From: Methylomagnum ishizawai
Lineage (GTDB): Bacteria; Pseudomonadota; Gammaproteobacteria; Methylococcales; Methylococcaceae
Direction: 5' to 3'
Length of the DNA: 64,000 nucleotides
NCBI RefSeq assembly: GCF_900155475.1
Contig: NZ_FXAM01000001.1
Span: 421,501-485,500, forward strand
The number at the start of each line of letters is the position of its first letter. Within the stretch, counting starts at the first letter, position 1. This document shows, piece after piece, positions 48,297-56,918 of this stretch. The notes beneath the pieces are model-generated. The model saw only the letters and a program-made list of their open reading frames with translations. It made no database searches and had not been told where the DNA came from. Both the position numbers and the translations under genes were made by a program.

Positions 48297-49022
48297 ATGA
48301 GTAAAGACCAACTGTTCCGCGCGCCCCAGCCCATCGCCGGGGATTTCAATTTCGGCCAGGAAACCGCCCTGGTGTTCGACGATATGCTGGACCGCTCCGT
48401 GCCCTTCTACGCCGAGCTACAGCGCATGATCGGCGAAATCGCCGCCGACTTCGCCGCCGAGGGCAGCCGTTTGTACGATCTCGGCTGTTCCACCGGCACC
48501 ACCTTGTTGTGCCTGGACCGGGTGGTGCCGCCGGGCGTGGCCTTCGTCGGGGTGGATGCTTCGCCCGAGATGCTGGAACAGGCCCGCCAAAAATTGGCCC
48601 GCCATGGTCTGGCCCGGTCTTGCGAACTGGTCCGGCAGAACCTCGATCAAGGCGTCGCCCTGGTCGATGCCTCCGTGGTCGTCATGAACCTGACCCTGCA
48701 ATTCGTCCGGCCCCTGCACCGCGACCGCCTGATCGCCGCCATCGCCCAGGGTACCCGCGCCAACGGTTGCTTGATCCTGGTGGAAAAGGTGCTGGGCCAG
48801 GATTCGACCGTGAACCGGCTGTTCATCAAGTACCACTACGATTTCAAAAAGCGCAACGGCTATTCCGAATTGGAAATCGCCCAGAAGCGGGAGGCGCTGG
48901 AAAACGTGCTGATCCCCTACCATTTCGAGGAAAACCGCGAACTCCTGCTCCGCAACGGCTTCAGGACTTGCGATGTGTTTTTCCGCTGGTATAACTTCTG
49001 CGGGATGCTGGCGATCAAATAG
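48297..49022 (+). CDS. cmoA: carboxy-SAM synthase
   Basis: Makes carboxy-S-adenosylmethionine from SAM and prephenate, the donor used by CmoB. The 241-residue protein has AGDFNFGQETALVFDDMLDR, SVPFYAELQRMIGEI, LYDLGCSTGTTLLCLD, NLTLQFVRPLHRDRLI and VNRLFIKYHYDFKKRNGYSE, all CmoA features. ATG 48297 chosen by alignment. Confidence 0.95.
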   Translation: MSKDQLFRAPQPIAGDFNFGQETALVFDDMLDRSVPFYAELQRMIGEIAADFAAEGSRLYDLGCSTGTTLLCLDRVVPPGVAFVGVDASPEMLEQARQKLARHGLARSCELVRQNLDQGVALVDASVVVMNLTLQFVRPLHRDRLIAAIAQGTRANGCLILVEKVLGQDSTVNRLFIKYHYDFKKRNGYSELEIAQKREALENVLIPYHFEENRELLLRNGFRTCDVFFRWYNFCGMLAIK

Positions 49023-49110
49023 GCCAACCCCGGCCCCGGTTGATAAAAACAACACCATGGATGGCCCGCCACGCGGTCCCGAACCCTCCACCCCACCCAC
49101 GCGAACGCCT

Positions 49111-49770
49111 ATGTCCACCGCCGAGAAATCCGCCTCGCGCAAAACCCCCTTGCTCAAGGGTACCCTGGTCATGTGGAACGACCTGAAAGGTTTCGGGTTC
49201 GTGCGCCCGGAACCCGCGGACGGCGACCAAGACGACCATTTCATCCATATCACCGCCTTCAAGAAGGGCATGGGCCGCCGCCCGGAAATCGGCGACGGGG
49301 TACGCTTCCGGCCCGACGATAGCGCCGAGGCCGGGGACAAGAAGCGGGTGGTCTTCGCCCTCATCGAAGGCATGGACTACGAACACCAGGAACCCAAGCC
49401 GTTCTCCCTGGTGCCCAAGCCCCGCTCCTGGCTGACCAACCTGTTGATCCTGACGCCCTTGGTGTTGTCGTCCTATGCGCTGTGGGTGGTCCGGAACCCG
49501 CTGCCGTTCTTTTCCTACTGTATCTTCAGCTTGATCACCATCATGATCTACGGGGCCGACAAAACCCATGCCGCCACCCGTCGCTGGCGTGTCCCGGAAA
49601 ACTACCTCCTGATCCTGGAACTCATGGGCGGCTGGCCGGGCGCTTTGGTGGCCCAGAACCAATTGCGCCATAAAACCCGGAAATCGACCTATAAGATTCT
49701 GCTGCATATCATCATCGCCGCGCATTTGCTGGGCTGGGCGGTCTATCTATATTGGAAGCTCCGCCTCTAA
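49111..49770 (+). CDS. cold-shock domain - DUF1294 membrane protein
   Basis: A 219-residue two-part protein. The N-terminal cold-shock-like domain (about 10-80) has KGTLVMWNDLKGFGFVRPE and DDHFIHITAFKKG with the RNP-type aromatic residues. Three or four TM helices follow, with the DUF1294 motif YGADKTHAATRRWRVPE and GGWPGALVAQNQLRHKTRK. The combination is common in proteobacteria, but the function is unknown. ATG 49111 (MSTAEKSASRK) is preferred; an ATG at 49057 would add 18 residues. Confidence 0.85.
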   Translation: MSTAEKSASRKTPLLKGTLVMWNDLKGFGFVRPEPADGDQDDHFIHITAFKKGMGRRPEIGDGVRFRPDDSAEAGDKKRVVFALIEGMDYEHQEPKPFSLVPKPRSWLTNLLILTPLVLSSYALWVVRNPLPFFSYCIFSLITIMIYGADKTHAATRRWRVPENYLLILELMGGWPGALVAQNQLRHKTRKSTYKILLHIIIAAHLLGWAVYLYWKLRL

Positions 49771-50248
49771 ACCGCTTGATTCGGCCCGCGGTCTCGCCGT
49801 TTTATTGTTCGGTTATTCCCAAGCGGCGCTTGGGAACCAGTGAAATATCCCTTTATGGAAAACGCCCCGCCGAAGGTTCCCTCTGGCCTGTGGATATTCG
49901 TGGGGTGGATTATCCCGGCGAACGGTGCCACAAGCGCTAAACTCCGGGGGCAACGGGTTTTTTGCTTTATAAATCAGTTGGCTATAAAGGGTAGGGGTTA
50001 TGGGGAAACCCAGGCCGGACCTGCCCAAACCTGTGGATAACTCGGTGGATGGATTCCGCCCCGGACTATCGGACCGCTTGACGCCACCTTCCCCGGCAGA
50101 ACCTTCCGTCCTCCCTGCCTGTCGCTGTCGGCCCCTGGAATTCGACTTGCGTTGACAGATTGCTCCGTGGCGATAAGCGATTCCCTTATGCCGGGTCGGC
50201 CCAGGGGCCGCTATTATTGTTTCACTCCATACACCCGTTATTGCTTCC
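49771..50248. other. 478-base gap without a convincing gene
   Basis: Holds a perfect 9-bp inverted repeat TTCCCAAGC/GCTTGGGAA (49816-49836, loop GGC) without a T tract, an AT-rich patch near 49958-49987, and two DnaA-box-like sequences (TGTGGATAT at 49889 and TGTGGATAA at 50032). A long minus-strand frame through here has no protein-like character. Nothing else is seen. Confidence 0.5.
50032..50040 (-). other. perfect DnaA-box sequence
   Basis: TGTGGATAA, the complement of the consensus TTATCCACA. A near match TGTGGATAT lies 143 bases upstream. No dnaA, dnaN or gidA genes are near, so this is not obviously the chromosomal origin. Confidence 0.3.
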
Positions 50249-50710
50249 ATGCGCCGTCCGCCCAACAGACCCCAAAAATCCGTAAAACCCAGCGCCCCGT
50301 CGCCGCGTCCGGTGGCCGAAATCTTCGCGGGGTTGTTGTTCGCCGAGGTGCCGCCCCCGGTGGTGCAACGGCTACAAACCATGAACGCGGTGCTGGCCGA
50401 TAATATGCGCGGCCTGGACGACGTGGGCCGGAACAATATGCGCGAGGCGCTGGCCCGGTGGTCCTGCCGTTTGCCGGAAGGACTGGAAAGCTGGAACCAC
50501 GCTTTCGTGGCGGCCATGGCCCATGTCCACGAGGCCAAGTTCGCCAAATTGCTGCGGCAATTGCCCGATCCGCCGCCGGAGCCGCCCGGCCTTTGGGAAA
50601 CCTTGGCGACCCAGGCCACCGTACCGGACGAGACCGGGCTGGCCGCTTGCCTGATCCTATACGACCTAGGCTGTGCCCGCGCCTTCTTGGCGTTCAAGCG
50701 CTCGGCCTGA
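50249..50710 (+). CDS. hypothetical helical protein
   Basis: A 153-residue protein with a basic, Pro-rich N-terminus and a helical core (VVQRLQTMNAVLADNMRGLD, NNMREALARWSCRLPEGLES). No TM segment, signal or known motif. Codon usage matches the neighbours and it ends 36 bases before the transporter gene in the same direction, which supports a real gene. Function unknown. Confidence 0.6.
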   Translation: MRRPPNRPQKSVKPSAPSPRPVAEIFAGLLFAEVPPPVVQRLQTMNAVLADNMRGLDDVGRNNMREALARWSCRLPEGLESWNHAFVAAMAHVHEAKFAKLLRQLPDPPPEPPGLWETLATQATVPDETGLAACLILYDLGCARAFLAFKRSA

Positions 50711-50746
50711 GCGGCGCCTTTTTCTCCCTAGATCGGAAATCCAAGC

Positions 50747-51511
50747 ATGAGCGACATCGAATGGGCGCTGGTCGCCCTGGCCGCACTGGCGGCGGGCGCG
50801 GTGAACGCCCTGGCCGGCGGCGGCACCTTGATCACCTTCCCCTTGTTGACGGCGGTGGGCCTGCCCGCCATCGAGGCCAATATCACCAATACCGTGGCGC
50901 TGTGTCCCGGTTATTTGGCCGCCACCCTGGCCCAGGCCGGGGATTTGCGTACGCAACGCCGCCGCTTGTGGTGGTACCTGCCCACCGCCATCTTGGGCGG
51001 GATCGTCGGCGGGGTGTTGCTGCTGCATACCGGGGAACGGACCTTCCGCGCCCTGGTGCCTTATCTGATCCTGTTCGCCGCCTTGTTGCTGGCCTGCCAG
51101 GACTGGGTGCGCGGCTGGCTGCTGCGCCGCGCCCGCCATCCGGATTCGGCCCGCTGGTTGGAAACCCTGGGGGTGGTGCCCGCGTTCCTGGCGGCGGTCT
51201 ATGGTGGTTATTTCGGCGCGGGGGTGAGCGTGATCGTGCTGGCGATGCTGGGCTTGGTGCTGGACGATACCCTGACCCGGCTCAACGCCTTGAAGCAAGG
51301 CATCGCCTTCGCCGTCAACACGGCGGCGGCGCTGTTCCTGGCGCTGTCGGGGCGGGTGGATTGGCCGGTGGCGCTGGCGATGGCGGCGGGGGCTTTGGTC
51401 GGTGGAGCCTTGGGGGGCAAGCTGGCCGGGCGGATCCAACCGGCCCTGCTACGCGGCATCGTGGTGGGGGTGGGGGTGGTCGTGGCCGGGATTTATTGGG
51501 TCCGGGGTTGA
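50747..51511 (+). CDS. TSUP family transporter (TauE/SafE)
   Basis: A 254-residue membrane protein with about eight TM helices. The start [20 protein letters not shown] followed by [20 protein letters not shown] is a clear TSUP (DUF81) signature, repeated in the second half as [20 protein letters not shown]. Family members export sulfite, sulfoacetate or related organosulfur anions; substrate here is unknown. A cupin gene follows 27 bases downstream. Confidence 0.9.
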   Translation: MSDIEWALVALAALAAGAVNALAGGGTLITFPLLTAVGLPAIEANITNTVALCPGYLAATLAQAGDLRTQRRRLWWYLPTAILGGIVGGVLLLHTGERTFRALVPYLILFAALLLACQDWVRGWLLRRARHPDSARWLETLGVVPAFLAAVYGGYFGAGVSVIVLAMLGLVLDDTLTRLNALKQGIAFAVNTAAALFLALSGRVDWPVALAMAAGALVGGALGGKLAGRIQPALLRGIVVGVGVVVAGIYWVRG

Positions 51512-51538
51512 GGTTCCAACAACTGGGGAGGTAGCACC

Positions 51539-51814
51539 ATGGTCGATAGGGCGGCGGTAGCGGAAGATTGGCGTCGGCGCGGTTTCGGTTGCGATCTCTG
51601 GGTGGACCCGCCCGGCCAGCGCTGGGAGGATTTCGTCCACGGCGTCGATGAACTGGTGATGGTGGTGGAGGGCCGGGTCGAGTTCGAGATCGACGGGGTG
51701 GCCCACCACCCGGAAGCCGGGGAGGCATTATTAATCCCGGCGGGCGCGGTGCATTCGGTGCGGAACCTGGGCGGCGGCCAGGCGCGTTGGTTGTATGGCT
51801 ATCACGCGGGTTGA
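51539..51814 (+). CDS. small cupin-domain protein
   Basis: A 91-residue single cupin barrel. The first motif region is GRVEFEIDGVAHHPEAGEAL and the second is IPAGAVHSVRNLGGGQAR, with His residues that could bind a metal. GGAGGTAG precedes ATG 51539. It probably shares a transcript with the TSUP gene. Reaction unknown. Confidence 0.8.
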   Translation: MVDRAAVAEDWRRRGFGCDLWVDPPGQRWEDFVHGVDELVMVVEGRVEFEIDGVAHHPEAGEALLIPAGAVHSVRNLGGGQARWLYGYHAG

Positions 51815-51848
51815 ATCGTGGGAATGTACCCATCCACCCTTTGCGGAT

Positions 51849-51883
51849 CATCCCGGTGGGCACGGAATACGTGCCCACCCTAC
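51849..51883. repeat. REP-like palindromic element, copy 1
   Basis: The inverted repeat GGTGGGCAC (51855-51863) and GTGCCCACC (51871-51879) around GGAATAC is followed by CTAC. A second copy with two changes lies at 58967-59001. Both are in short gaps between genes. Confidence 0.65.
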
Positions 51884-51914
51884 AGTCCGTCCGGCTTGAA
51901 CCTGCGGCCCGGCC

Positions 51915-53330
51915 TCAGCACTCGGGCACGCTGACCGGGATGTGCATGGCGAGGCCGGCCTCGGCGGTTTCCTTGTAGCGGCTGTTCATATCCTGGGCGG
52001 TTTCCCACATGGTCTTGATGACGGCGTCGAGGCTGACACGGGCATCCTTGGGGTCGGTTTCCAGCGCGATATTGGCGGCGGTGATGGCTTTCATCGCGCC
52101 CATGCTGTTGCGCTCGATGCAGGGAATCTGCACCAGCCCGCCCACCGGGTCGCAGGTCAGGCCCAGGTGGTGTTCCATGGCGATTTCGGCGGCGATCAAA
52201 ACCTGTGCCGGGCAAGCGCCCAGGGCTTCGGCCAGCCCCGCCGCCGCCATGGCCGAGGACACGCCGATTTCGGCCTGGCAACCGCCCATGGCGGCGGAGA
52301 TGGTGGCGTTCTTCTTGAACAAGGTGCCGATTTCCCCGGCGATGAGCAGGAAGCGGATGACTTTATCCGCGTCGAAACCGTCCAGGAAGCACCAGGCATA
52401 CATCAAGACCGCCGGGATCACCCCCGCCGCGCCATTGGTCGGGGCGGTGACGATGCGTCCGAACGAGGCGTTTTCCTCGTTCACCGCCAGGGCGAAGCAG
52501 GAAATCCATTTGTTGACGCGGGTGAAGTCGCGCGGCTGGCTTTGGATGAGGTCCAGCCACTGGTTGAGGCTGGCGTAGACCGCATCGCCCAAAAGCCGCC
52601 GGTTCATCTCGGCGGCGCGGCGGCGCACCCGCAAGCCGCCCGGCAGATAGCCCTCGCTGTTCACGCCGCGGAAAATACATTCGCGGATTTCCTTCCACAG
52701 CCCCAGGGCCAGGGCGTCGATCTCGGCCCGGCTGCGCCAGGCCTGCTCGTTGACATAGGTCAGTTCGGACACCGACAGCCCCAGATTGCGGCAATTGTCC
52801 TCCAGGGTCGCGCCGGTATGGCAAGGGTAGGGGGTGACGATTTTTTTCACGCTGGCGGGATCGGGCTCGTGTTCGGTGGCGATGAAACCGCCGCCCAGCG
52901 AGTAATAGGTCTGCTCCACCATGGAGCCGTCCTTGAGGATCGCGCCGAAGCGCATCGCGTTGGCGTGGCGGGGCAGGGTGGTGTCGTATTCGAATACGAG
53001 GTCGCTGGCGTAGACGAAGGGGAGTTCCCGGACCCCGCCCAGGTGGATACGGCCCTCGCGCTTGATCTTTTCGACCTTGGCCGGGATCGCGCCGGTGTCG
53101 ATCCGGGTGTAGTCCTCACCGGAAAGGCCCATCAGTACGGCGATATCGGTGCCGTGCCCGGCCCCGGTCTTGGCCAGGGAGCCGTAGAGCCGGGCGCTGA
53201 TTTGAGCCACGGCGTCCAGGTCGCCCAACTCCTTCACGAACTGGGCCGCCGCCCGCCAGGGTCCCATGGTGTGGGAACTGGACGGGCCGATGCCGATTTT
53301 GATGATTTCGAACGCGCTGATGGATTCCAT
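51915..53330 (-). CDS. sdaA: L-serine ammonia-lyase (iron-sulfur dependent)
   Basis: Single-chain L-serine dehydratase of 471 residues, converting serine to pyruvate and ammonia. The beta part starts SAFEIIKIGIGPSSSHTMGP, and KTGAGHGTD follows. The alpha part has APTNGAAGVIPAVLMY, and the [4Fe-4S] Cys residues in GGCQAEIGVSS, LTCDPVGGLVQIPCIERN; the C-terminus ends in Cys (VSVPEC) as in E. coli SdaA. ATG 53330 is chosen; longer frames upstream lack similarity. Confidence 0.95.
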   Translation of the reverse strand: MESISAFEIIKIGIGPSSSHTMGPWRAAAQFVKELGDLDAVAQISARLYGSLAKTGAGHGTDIAVLMGLSGEDYTRIDTGAIPAKVEKIKREGRIHLGGVRELPFVYASDLVFEYDTTLPRHANAMRFGAILKDGSMVEQTYYSLGGGFIATEHEPDPASVKKIVTPYPCHTGATLEDNCRNLGLSVSELTYVNEQAWRSRAEIDALALGLWKEIRECIFRGVNSEGYLPGGLRVRRRAAEMNRRLLGDAVYASLNQWLDLIQSQPRDFTRVNKWISCFALAVNEENASFGRIVTAPTNGAAGVIPAVLMYAWCFLDGFDADKVIRFLLIAGEIGTLFKKNATISAAMGGCQAEIGVSSAMAAAGLAEALGACPAQVLIAAEIAMEHHLGLTCDPVGGLVQIPCIERNSMGAMKAITAANIALETDPKDARVSLDAVIKTMWETAQDMNSRYKETAEAGLAMHIPVSVPEC

Positions 53331-53495
53331 GGGGATCGTCTCCGGGAGTCGGGAAGGCGGGGTCGCCAGTGTCGCCGATTTCGCGGGCGGGGGGGCGGCG
53401 TTGCGGGGAAATAGAGTGGCGCGTGATCGTGGGCGGGGTGTTCGCGGCATGGCGGCGCGCGCCCGTTCCAGGCGGGGTTGGGAAACCGGCGATCC

Positions 53496-55259
53496 TTAAG
53501 CGCCGCCCGTCCGCCGCGCGCCGGGCCGCGCCAGGAGCGCGGCGATCTGTTCGGCGGGCAGGGGGCGGCTCAACAGGAAACCCTGTACCTCGTGGCAACC
53601 CCGGTTCCTCAGGAATTCCAATTGGCCGGGGGTTTCCACGCCCTCGGCCACCACTTCCAGCCTCATGCTCGAAGCCATGGCGATGATGGCGACCGCGATG
53701 GCGGCATCGTCGGCGTCGGTTTCGATATCGCGGACGAAGCTGCGGTCGATCTTGAGCCGGTCGATGGGGAATTGCTTGAGGCGGCTCAGGCTGGAATAGC
53801 CGGTTCCGAAATCGTCGATGGCGAGTTGCACGCCGATGTCCTTGAGGGTACGCAAGGCCAGGGCCGCGCTATCGGCGTCCCGCATCAGGGCGCTTTCGGT
53901 GAGTTCCAGTTCCAAGGTCCGGGGTTCCAGGCCGGTTTCCTCCAGGATGCGGGTCACCAGGTCGGGGAAGCCCTTGTGCAGGAATTGCACGGCCGAGACG
54001 TTCACCGCCACCCTGGGCAGGGTCAAGCCCTGGTCGCGCCAAGCCCGGGCCTGGGCGCAGGCGTTGCGCAGCACCCATTCGCCGATGGGCGCGATCAAGC
54101 CGGTGTCTTCCGCCAGTGGGATGAACTCGGCGGGAGACACCATGCCCAGTTCCGGGTTGGTCCAGCGTAGCAAGGTTTCCGCGCCCGCCACCGTCCCGTT
54201 GCCGATGTTGAACTGCGGCTGGTAGTGCAGGCGTAGTTCGCCGCGTTCGATGGCCTTGCGGAGCAGGTTTTCCAGGGTCATGCGCTTCAGCACCGCCGCC
54301 GCCATCTGCCCGGAGAAGCGGCGGTGGGTGTTGCCGCCGTCGCGCTTGGCGTAGTACATGGCGAGGTCGGCATTACGCAGCAGTTCGTCGGCGTTGCCGC
54401 CGTCTTCCGGGAACACCGCGATGCCGATGCTGGTGGTGGTGTAAAGTTCCTGCCCGCCGATCTTGAGCGCTTGGCCCAACGCGGTGCGGATGCGCTCCGC
54501 GGCCAGGGAGGCGTCCTCCGCCCGCTCGATCCGGGATAGCAGCACGGTGAATTCGTCGCCGCCCAGCCGGGCCAGGGCGTCGCCTTCCCGGAAGCGATCC
54601 GACCAGCCCACCGCCGTGCCGGCCCTGAGGCTCTGGCGCAGGCGTTCGGCGGCGGCCCTGAGCACCTTGTCGCCCAGGGGATGGCCCAGGGTGTCGTTGA
54701 TGCGTTTGAAGCCGTCGAGGTCCAGGAACAACACCGCCAGCGGGCTGCCTTTCGCCGCTGCCAGCGACACCATGTAGTGCAGGTGTTCTTTGAAGAACTC
54801 GCGGTTGGGCAACTCGGTGAGGCTGTCGAAATAGGCGAGGCGGTGCAGGCGGCGTTCGCTGTCGGCGAAGCGGCGGGTGGTGTCGCTGGCCTTCAGCGCA
54901 TAGCGCACGCGGTGGCCGAGCAGGGGGAAGTTGATGGGTTTGGTGATGAAATCGGTGGCCCCGGCCTCGAAGGCGTGGGTGATGGATTCCAGGTCGTCCA
55001 GCCCGGTCATGATGAGTATCGGGGTATGTCGGCCTTGGGGGAGTTTCCGCAGTTCGGCGCAGGCGGTGAAGCCGTCCATGCCGGGCATCATCACATCCAG
55101 CAGCACCGCGTCCACCGGCTCGGACCCGAACAAGGCGAGGCATTCCAGGCCATCGCCGGCCTCGGCGATATCGAATCCCATGGTTTTGAGCGTGCCGCCG
55201 ATGAGGGTCCGGGTAAGCGGATCGTCATCGACGATCAGGAGGCGGGTGGCTTGTGGCAT
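53496..55259 (-). CDS. response regulator with GGDEF and EAL domains
   Basis: A 587-residue c-di-GMP signalling protein. A receiver domain (1-120: [15 protein letters not shown], phospho-Asp in [15 protein letters not shown]) is followed by a GGDEF domain (about 150-310: [31 protein letters not shown], motif intact) and an EAL domain (about 325-575: GAETLLRW in place of [24 protein letters not shown] intact). It could both make and break c-di-GMP, or be enzymatically biased. No kinase is adjacent. Divergent from the cNMP-HDOD gene across 249 bases. Confidence 0.92.
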   Translation of the reverse strand: MPQATRLLIVDDDPLTRTLIGGTLKTMGFDIAEAGDGLECLALFGSEPVDAVLLDVMMPGMDGFTACAELRKLPQGRHTPILIMTGLDDLESITHAFEAGATDFITKPINFPLLGHRVRYALKASDTTRRFADSERRLHRLAYFDSLTELPNREFFKEHLHYMVSLAAAKGSPLAVLFLDLDGFKRINDTLGHPLGDKVLRAAAERLRQSLRAGTAVGWSDRFREGDALARLGGDEFTVLLSRIERAEDASLAAERIRTALGQALKIGGQELYTTTSIGIAVFPEDGGNADELLRNADLAMYYAKRDGGNTHRRFSGQMAAAVLKRMTLENLLRKAIERGELRLHYQPQFNIGNGTVAGAETLLRWTNPELGMVSPAEFIPLAEDTGLIAPIGEWVLRNACAQARAWRDQGLTLPRVAVNVSAVQFLHKGFPDLVTRILEETGLEPRTLELELTESALMRDADSAALALRTLKDIGVQLAIDDFGTGYSSLSRLKQFPIDRLKIDRSFVRDIETDADDAAIAVAIIAMASSMRLEVVAEGVETPGQLEFLRNRGCHEVQGFLLSRPLPAEQIAALLARPGARRTGGA

Positions 55260-55508
55260 CGGGCGCGGTCGTGTCGGTGGGGCTGGGCCGGGTGTCGGTG
55301 CGATGGACGGGCACGCTCCACGCGGTGTGTTTGGCGCAAATCAAGACCATTCATTATAGACGGGGCAAAAACCGGGCTTGGCCATGGGCCGGGCCGGAAG
55401 CGGCCTTGGGGTCCGCCTTTGCCGAATAACGGCCCGCTGGTTATGATGGGGACGCGCCATAGCGTGTATTTCCACCCTTTCCGACCATCGTCCACAGGGC
55501 TGAAACCC

Positions 55509-56861
55509 ATGGGATTCCTCCGCCGCCTGTTCGGGGTGAAACATCGAGAACCCGATTCCGAAATCTCCGAACTGGTGGAAGCCAGCCCGGAGCGCCGGGT
55601 GATCCTGCCTTCCGCGCGGCTCCCCCTGCCCATCACCCTGGACATCCTCAAGCAGCTGTTCCCCATCCGCAACCTGGACGACGACGAGTTGGGCGCCTAC
55701 GCCCTGGAGCGCAAGGCCGAGGTTTGCGGCCCCGGTTCCATCCTGTTCCGGGCGGGCTATCCCATCAAATATGTGCATTACCTGCTGGAGGGCACCGTCG
55801 TCATGGACGTGGGGCCGGGCACCCGTTACGAAATCGGCGCGGACACCGCCAAGGCCCGCTTCCCGCTGTGCTATGGCAAGCATTACACCGCCACCGCCGA
55901 AGCCAAGACCGATGTGCAAATCCTGCGGGTCTCGGCCAAGATCATGAGCCTGGGTTCGACCTTGACCCAGGAGGTTCCCCATAGCCTGGACGCCGACAAT
56001 CTGGACATCCCCGAAGCGGTGCGGGAAAGCTCCTTGTTCCAGGCGTTCAGCCAGCATTACCGCGACGACGAATTGCGCGTGCCCTCCCTGCCCGAGGTCG
56101 CCGCCAGGGTCGGCCAGGCGGTGCGGGAAGATATCGGCCTGGCCGAGATCGCCCGTATCGTGCAACTCGATCCGGTGATCGCGGCGCGGCTGGTGCATAT
56201 CGCCAATAGCCCCTTGTACCTGCCGTCCCGGCCCGCGGTGACCTGCTTGGACGCGGTCAGCCGCTTGGGGTTGCTCGCGACCCGCAACCTCGTCATGGCG
56301 TTCTCGCTCAAGCAGGTGTTCCGCTGCAAGGACGAGGACCTCGCCCGGATCGCGCAAAACCATTGGCGGCGCAGCATCCATCTGTCGGCCCTGTGCTATG
56401 TGTTGGCGGCGGATAATCCGGGGATGAGCCAGGAAGAAGCCTTGCTGGCCGGTTTGCTGGCCGATATCGGGGCGGTGCCCTGTCTTTATTTCACCGAGAA
56501 CCTGCCCAGGACGCTGTGGACCCCGGCGGAGGTCGAAGCCATCCTGCCCCTGGTGCGCGGGCCGGTGGGGGCTTATCTCCTCAAACGCTGGGATTTCCCC
56601 CCGGAACTCGGCATCATTCCGCAGGTGGCGGAGGATTGGTATTACGACGGCGGCGAGCGGCTGACCCTGAACGATATCGTCATCCTGTCCAAGCTGCATG
56701 CCTATATCGGCACGCCCCAGATGGCCGCGCTGCCCGCCATCAACGCCATCCCGGCCTGCGCCAAACTCAAGAACCACCAACTTTCGCCCGCGTATTCGCT
56801 GCGCGTGCTGCACGAGGCCAAGGACGCCATCGCCCAGGCCATGAAATTTTTCGAGGGCTGA
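55509..56861 (+). CDS. cyclic-nucleotide-binding-like and HDOD domain protein
   Basis: A 450-residue cytosolic protein. The N-terminal region of about 45-150 looks like a cNMP-binding barrel (CGPGSILFRAGYPIKYVHYL, LEGTVVMDVGPGTRYEIGAD). The HDOD domain (about 180-390) has LPSLPEVAARVGQAVREDIG, LAEIARIVQLDPVIAARLVH and IANSPLYL. HDOD proteins often take part in c-di-GMP and motility signalling. The neighbouring divergent GGDEF/EAL regulator suggests a shared circuit. ATG 55509 is chosen; the open frame upstream to 54681 overlaps the other gene and is not used. Confidence 0.88.
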   Translation: MGFLRRLFGVKHREPDSEISELVEASPERRVILPSARLPLPITLDILKQLFPIRNLDDDELGAYALERKAEVCGPGSILFRAGYPIKYVHYLLEGTVVMDVGPGTRYEIGADTAKARFPLCYGKHYTATAEAKTDVQILRVSAKIMSLGSTLTQEVPHSLDADNLDIPEAVRESSLFQAFSQHYRDDELRVPSLPEVAARVGQAVREDIGLAEIARIVQLDPVIAARLVHIANSPLYLPSRPAVTCLDAVSRLGLLATRNLVMAFSLKQVFRCKDEDLARIAQNHWRRSIHLSALCYVLAADNPGMSQEEALLAGLLADIGAVPCLYFTENLPRTLWTPAEVEAILPLVRGPVGAYLLKRWDFPPELGIIPQVAEDWYYDGGERLTLNDIVILSKLHAYIGTPQMAALPAINAIPACAKLKNHQLSPAYSLRVLHEAKDAIAQAMKFFEG

Positions 56862-56918
56862 CGGGTCGGAACCCCTGCCCTTGTTGCCTTAAACACCCCA
56901 TCCCGGATCGACAACCCC

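Noticed and set aside
49771-50248. Chromosomal origin of replication
   Set aside because: There are only one perfect and one near DnaA box and no origin-linked genes, so this is kept only as a low-interest observation.
51942-53414. A 490-codon plus-strand ORF opposite sdaA
   Set aside because: sdaA is certain by its Cys cluster and length; the plus-strand frame is Gly/Ala/Asp-rich without motifs.
54681-55508. N-terminal extension of the cNMP-HDOD frame
   Set aside because: The extra 276 codons are antisense to the GGDEF/EAL gene and lack protein-like features; ATG 55509 gives a natural start.
55341-56813. A 490-codon minus-strand ORF opposite the cNMP-HDOD gene
   Set aside because: The plus-strand HDOD domain is clear, and the antisense frame shows no recognised features.
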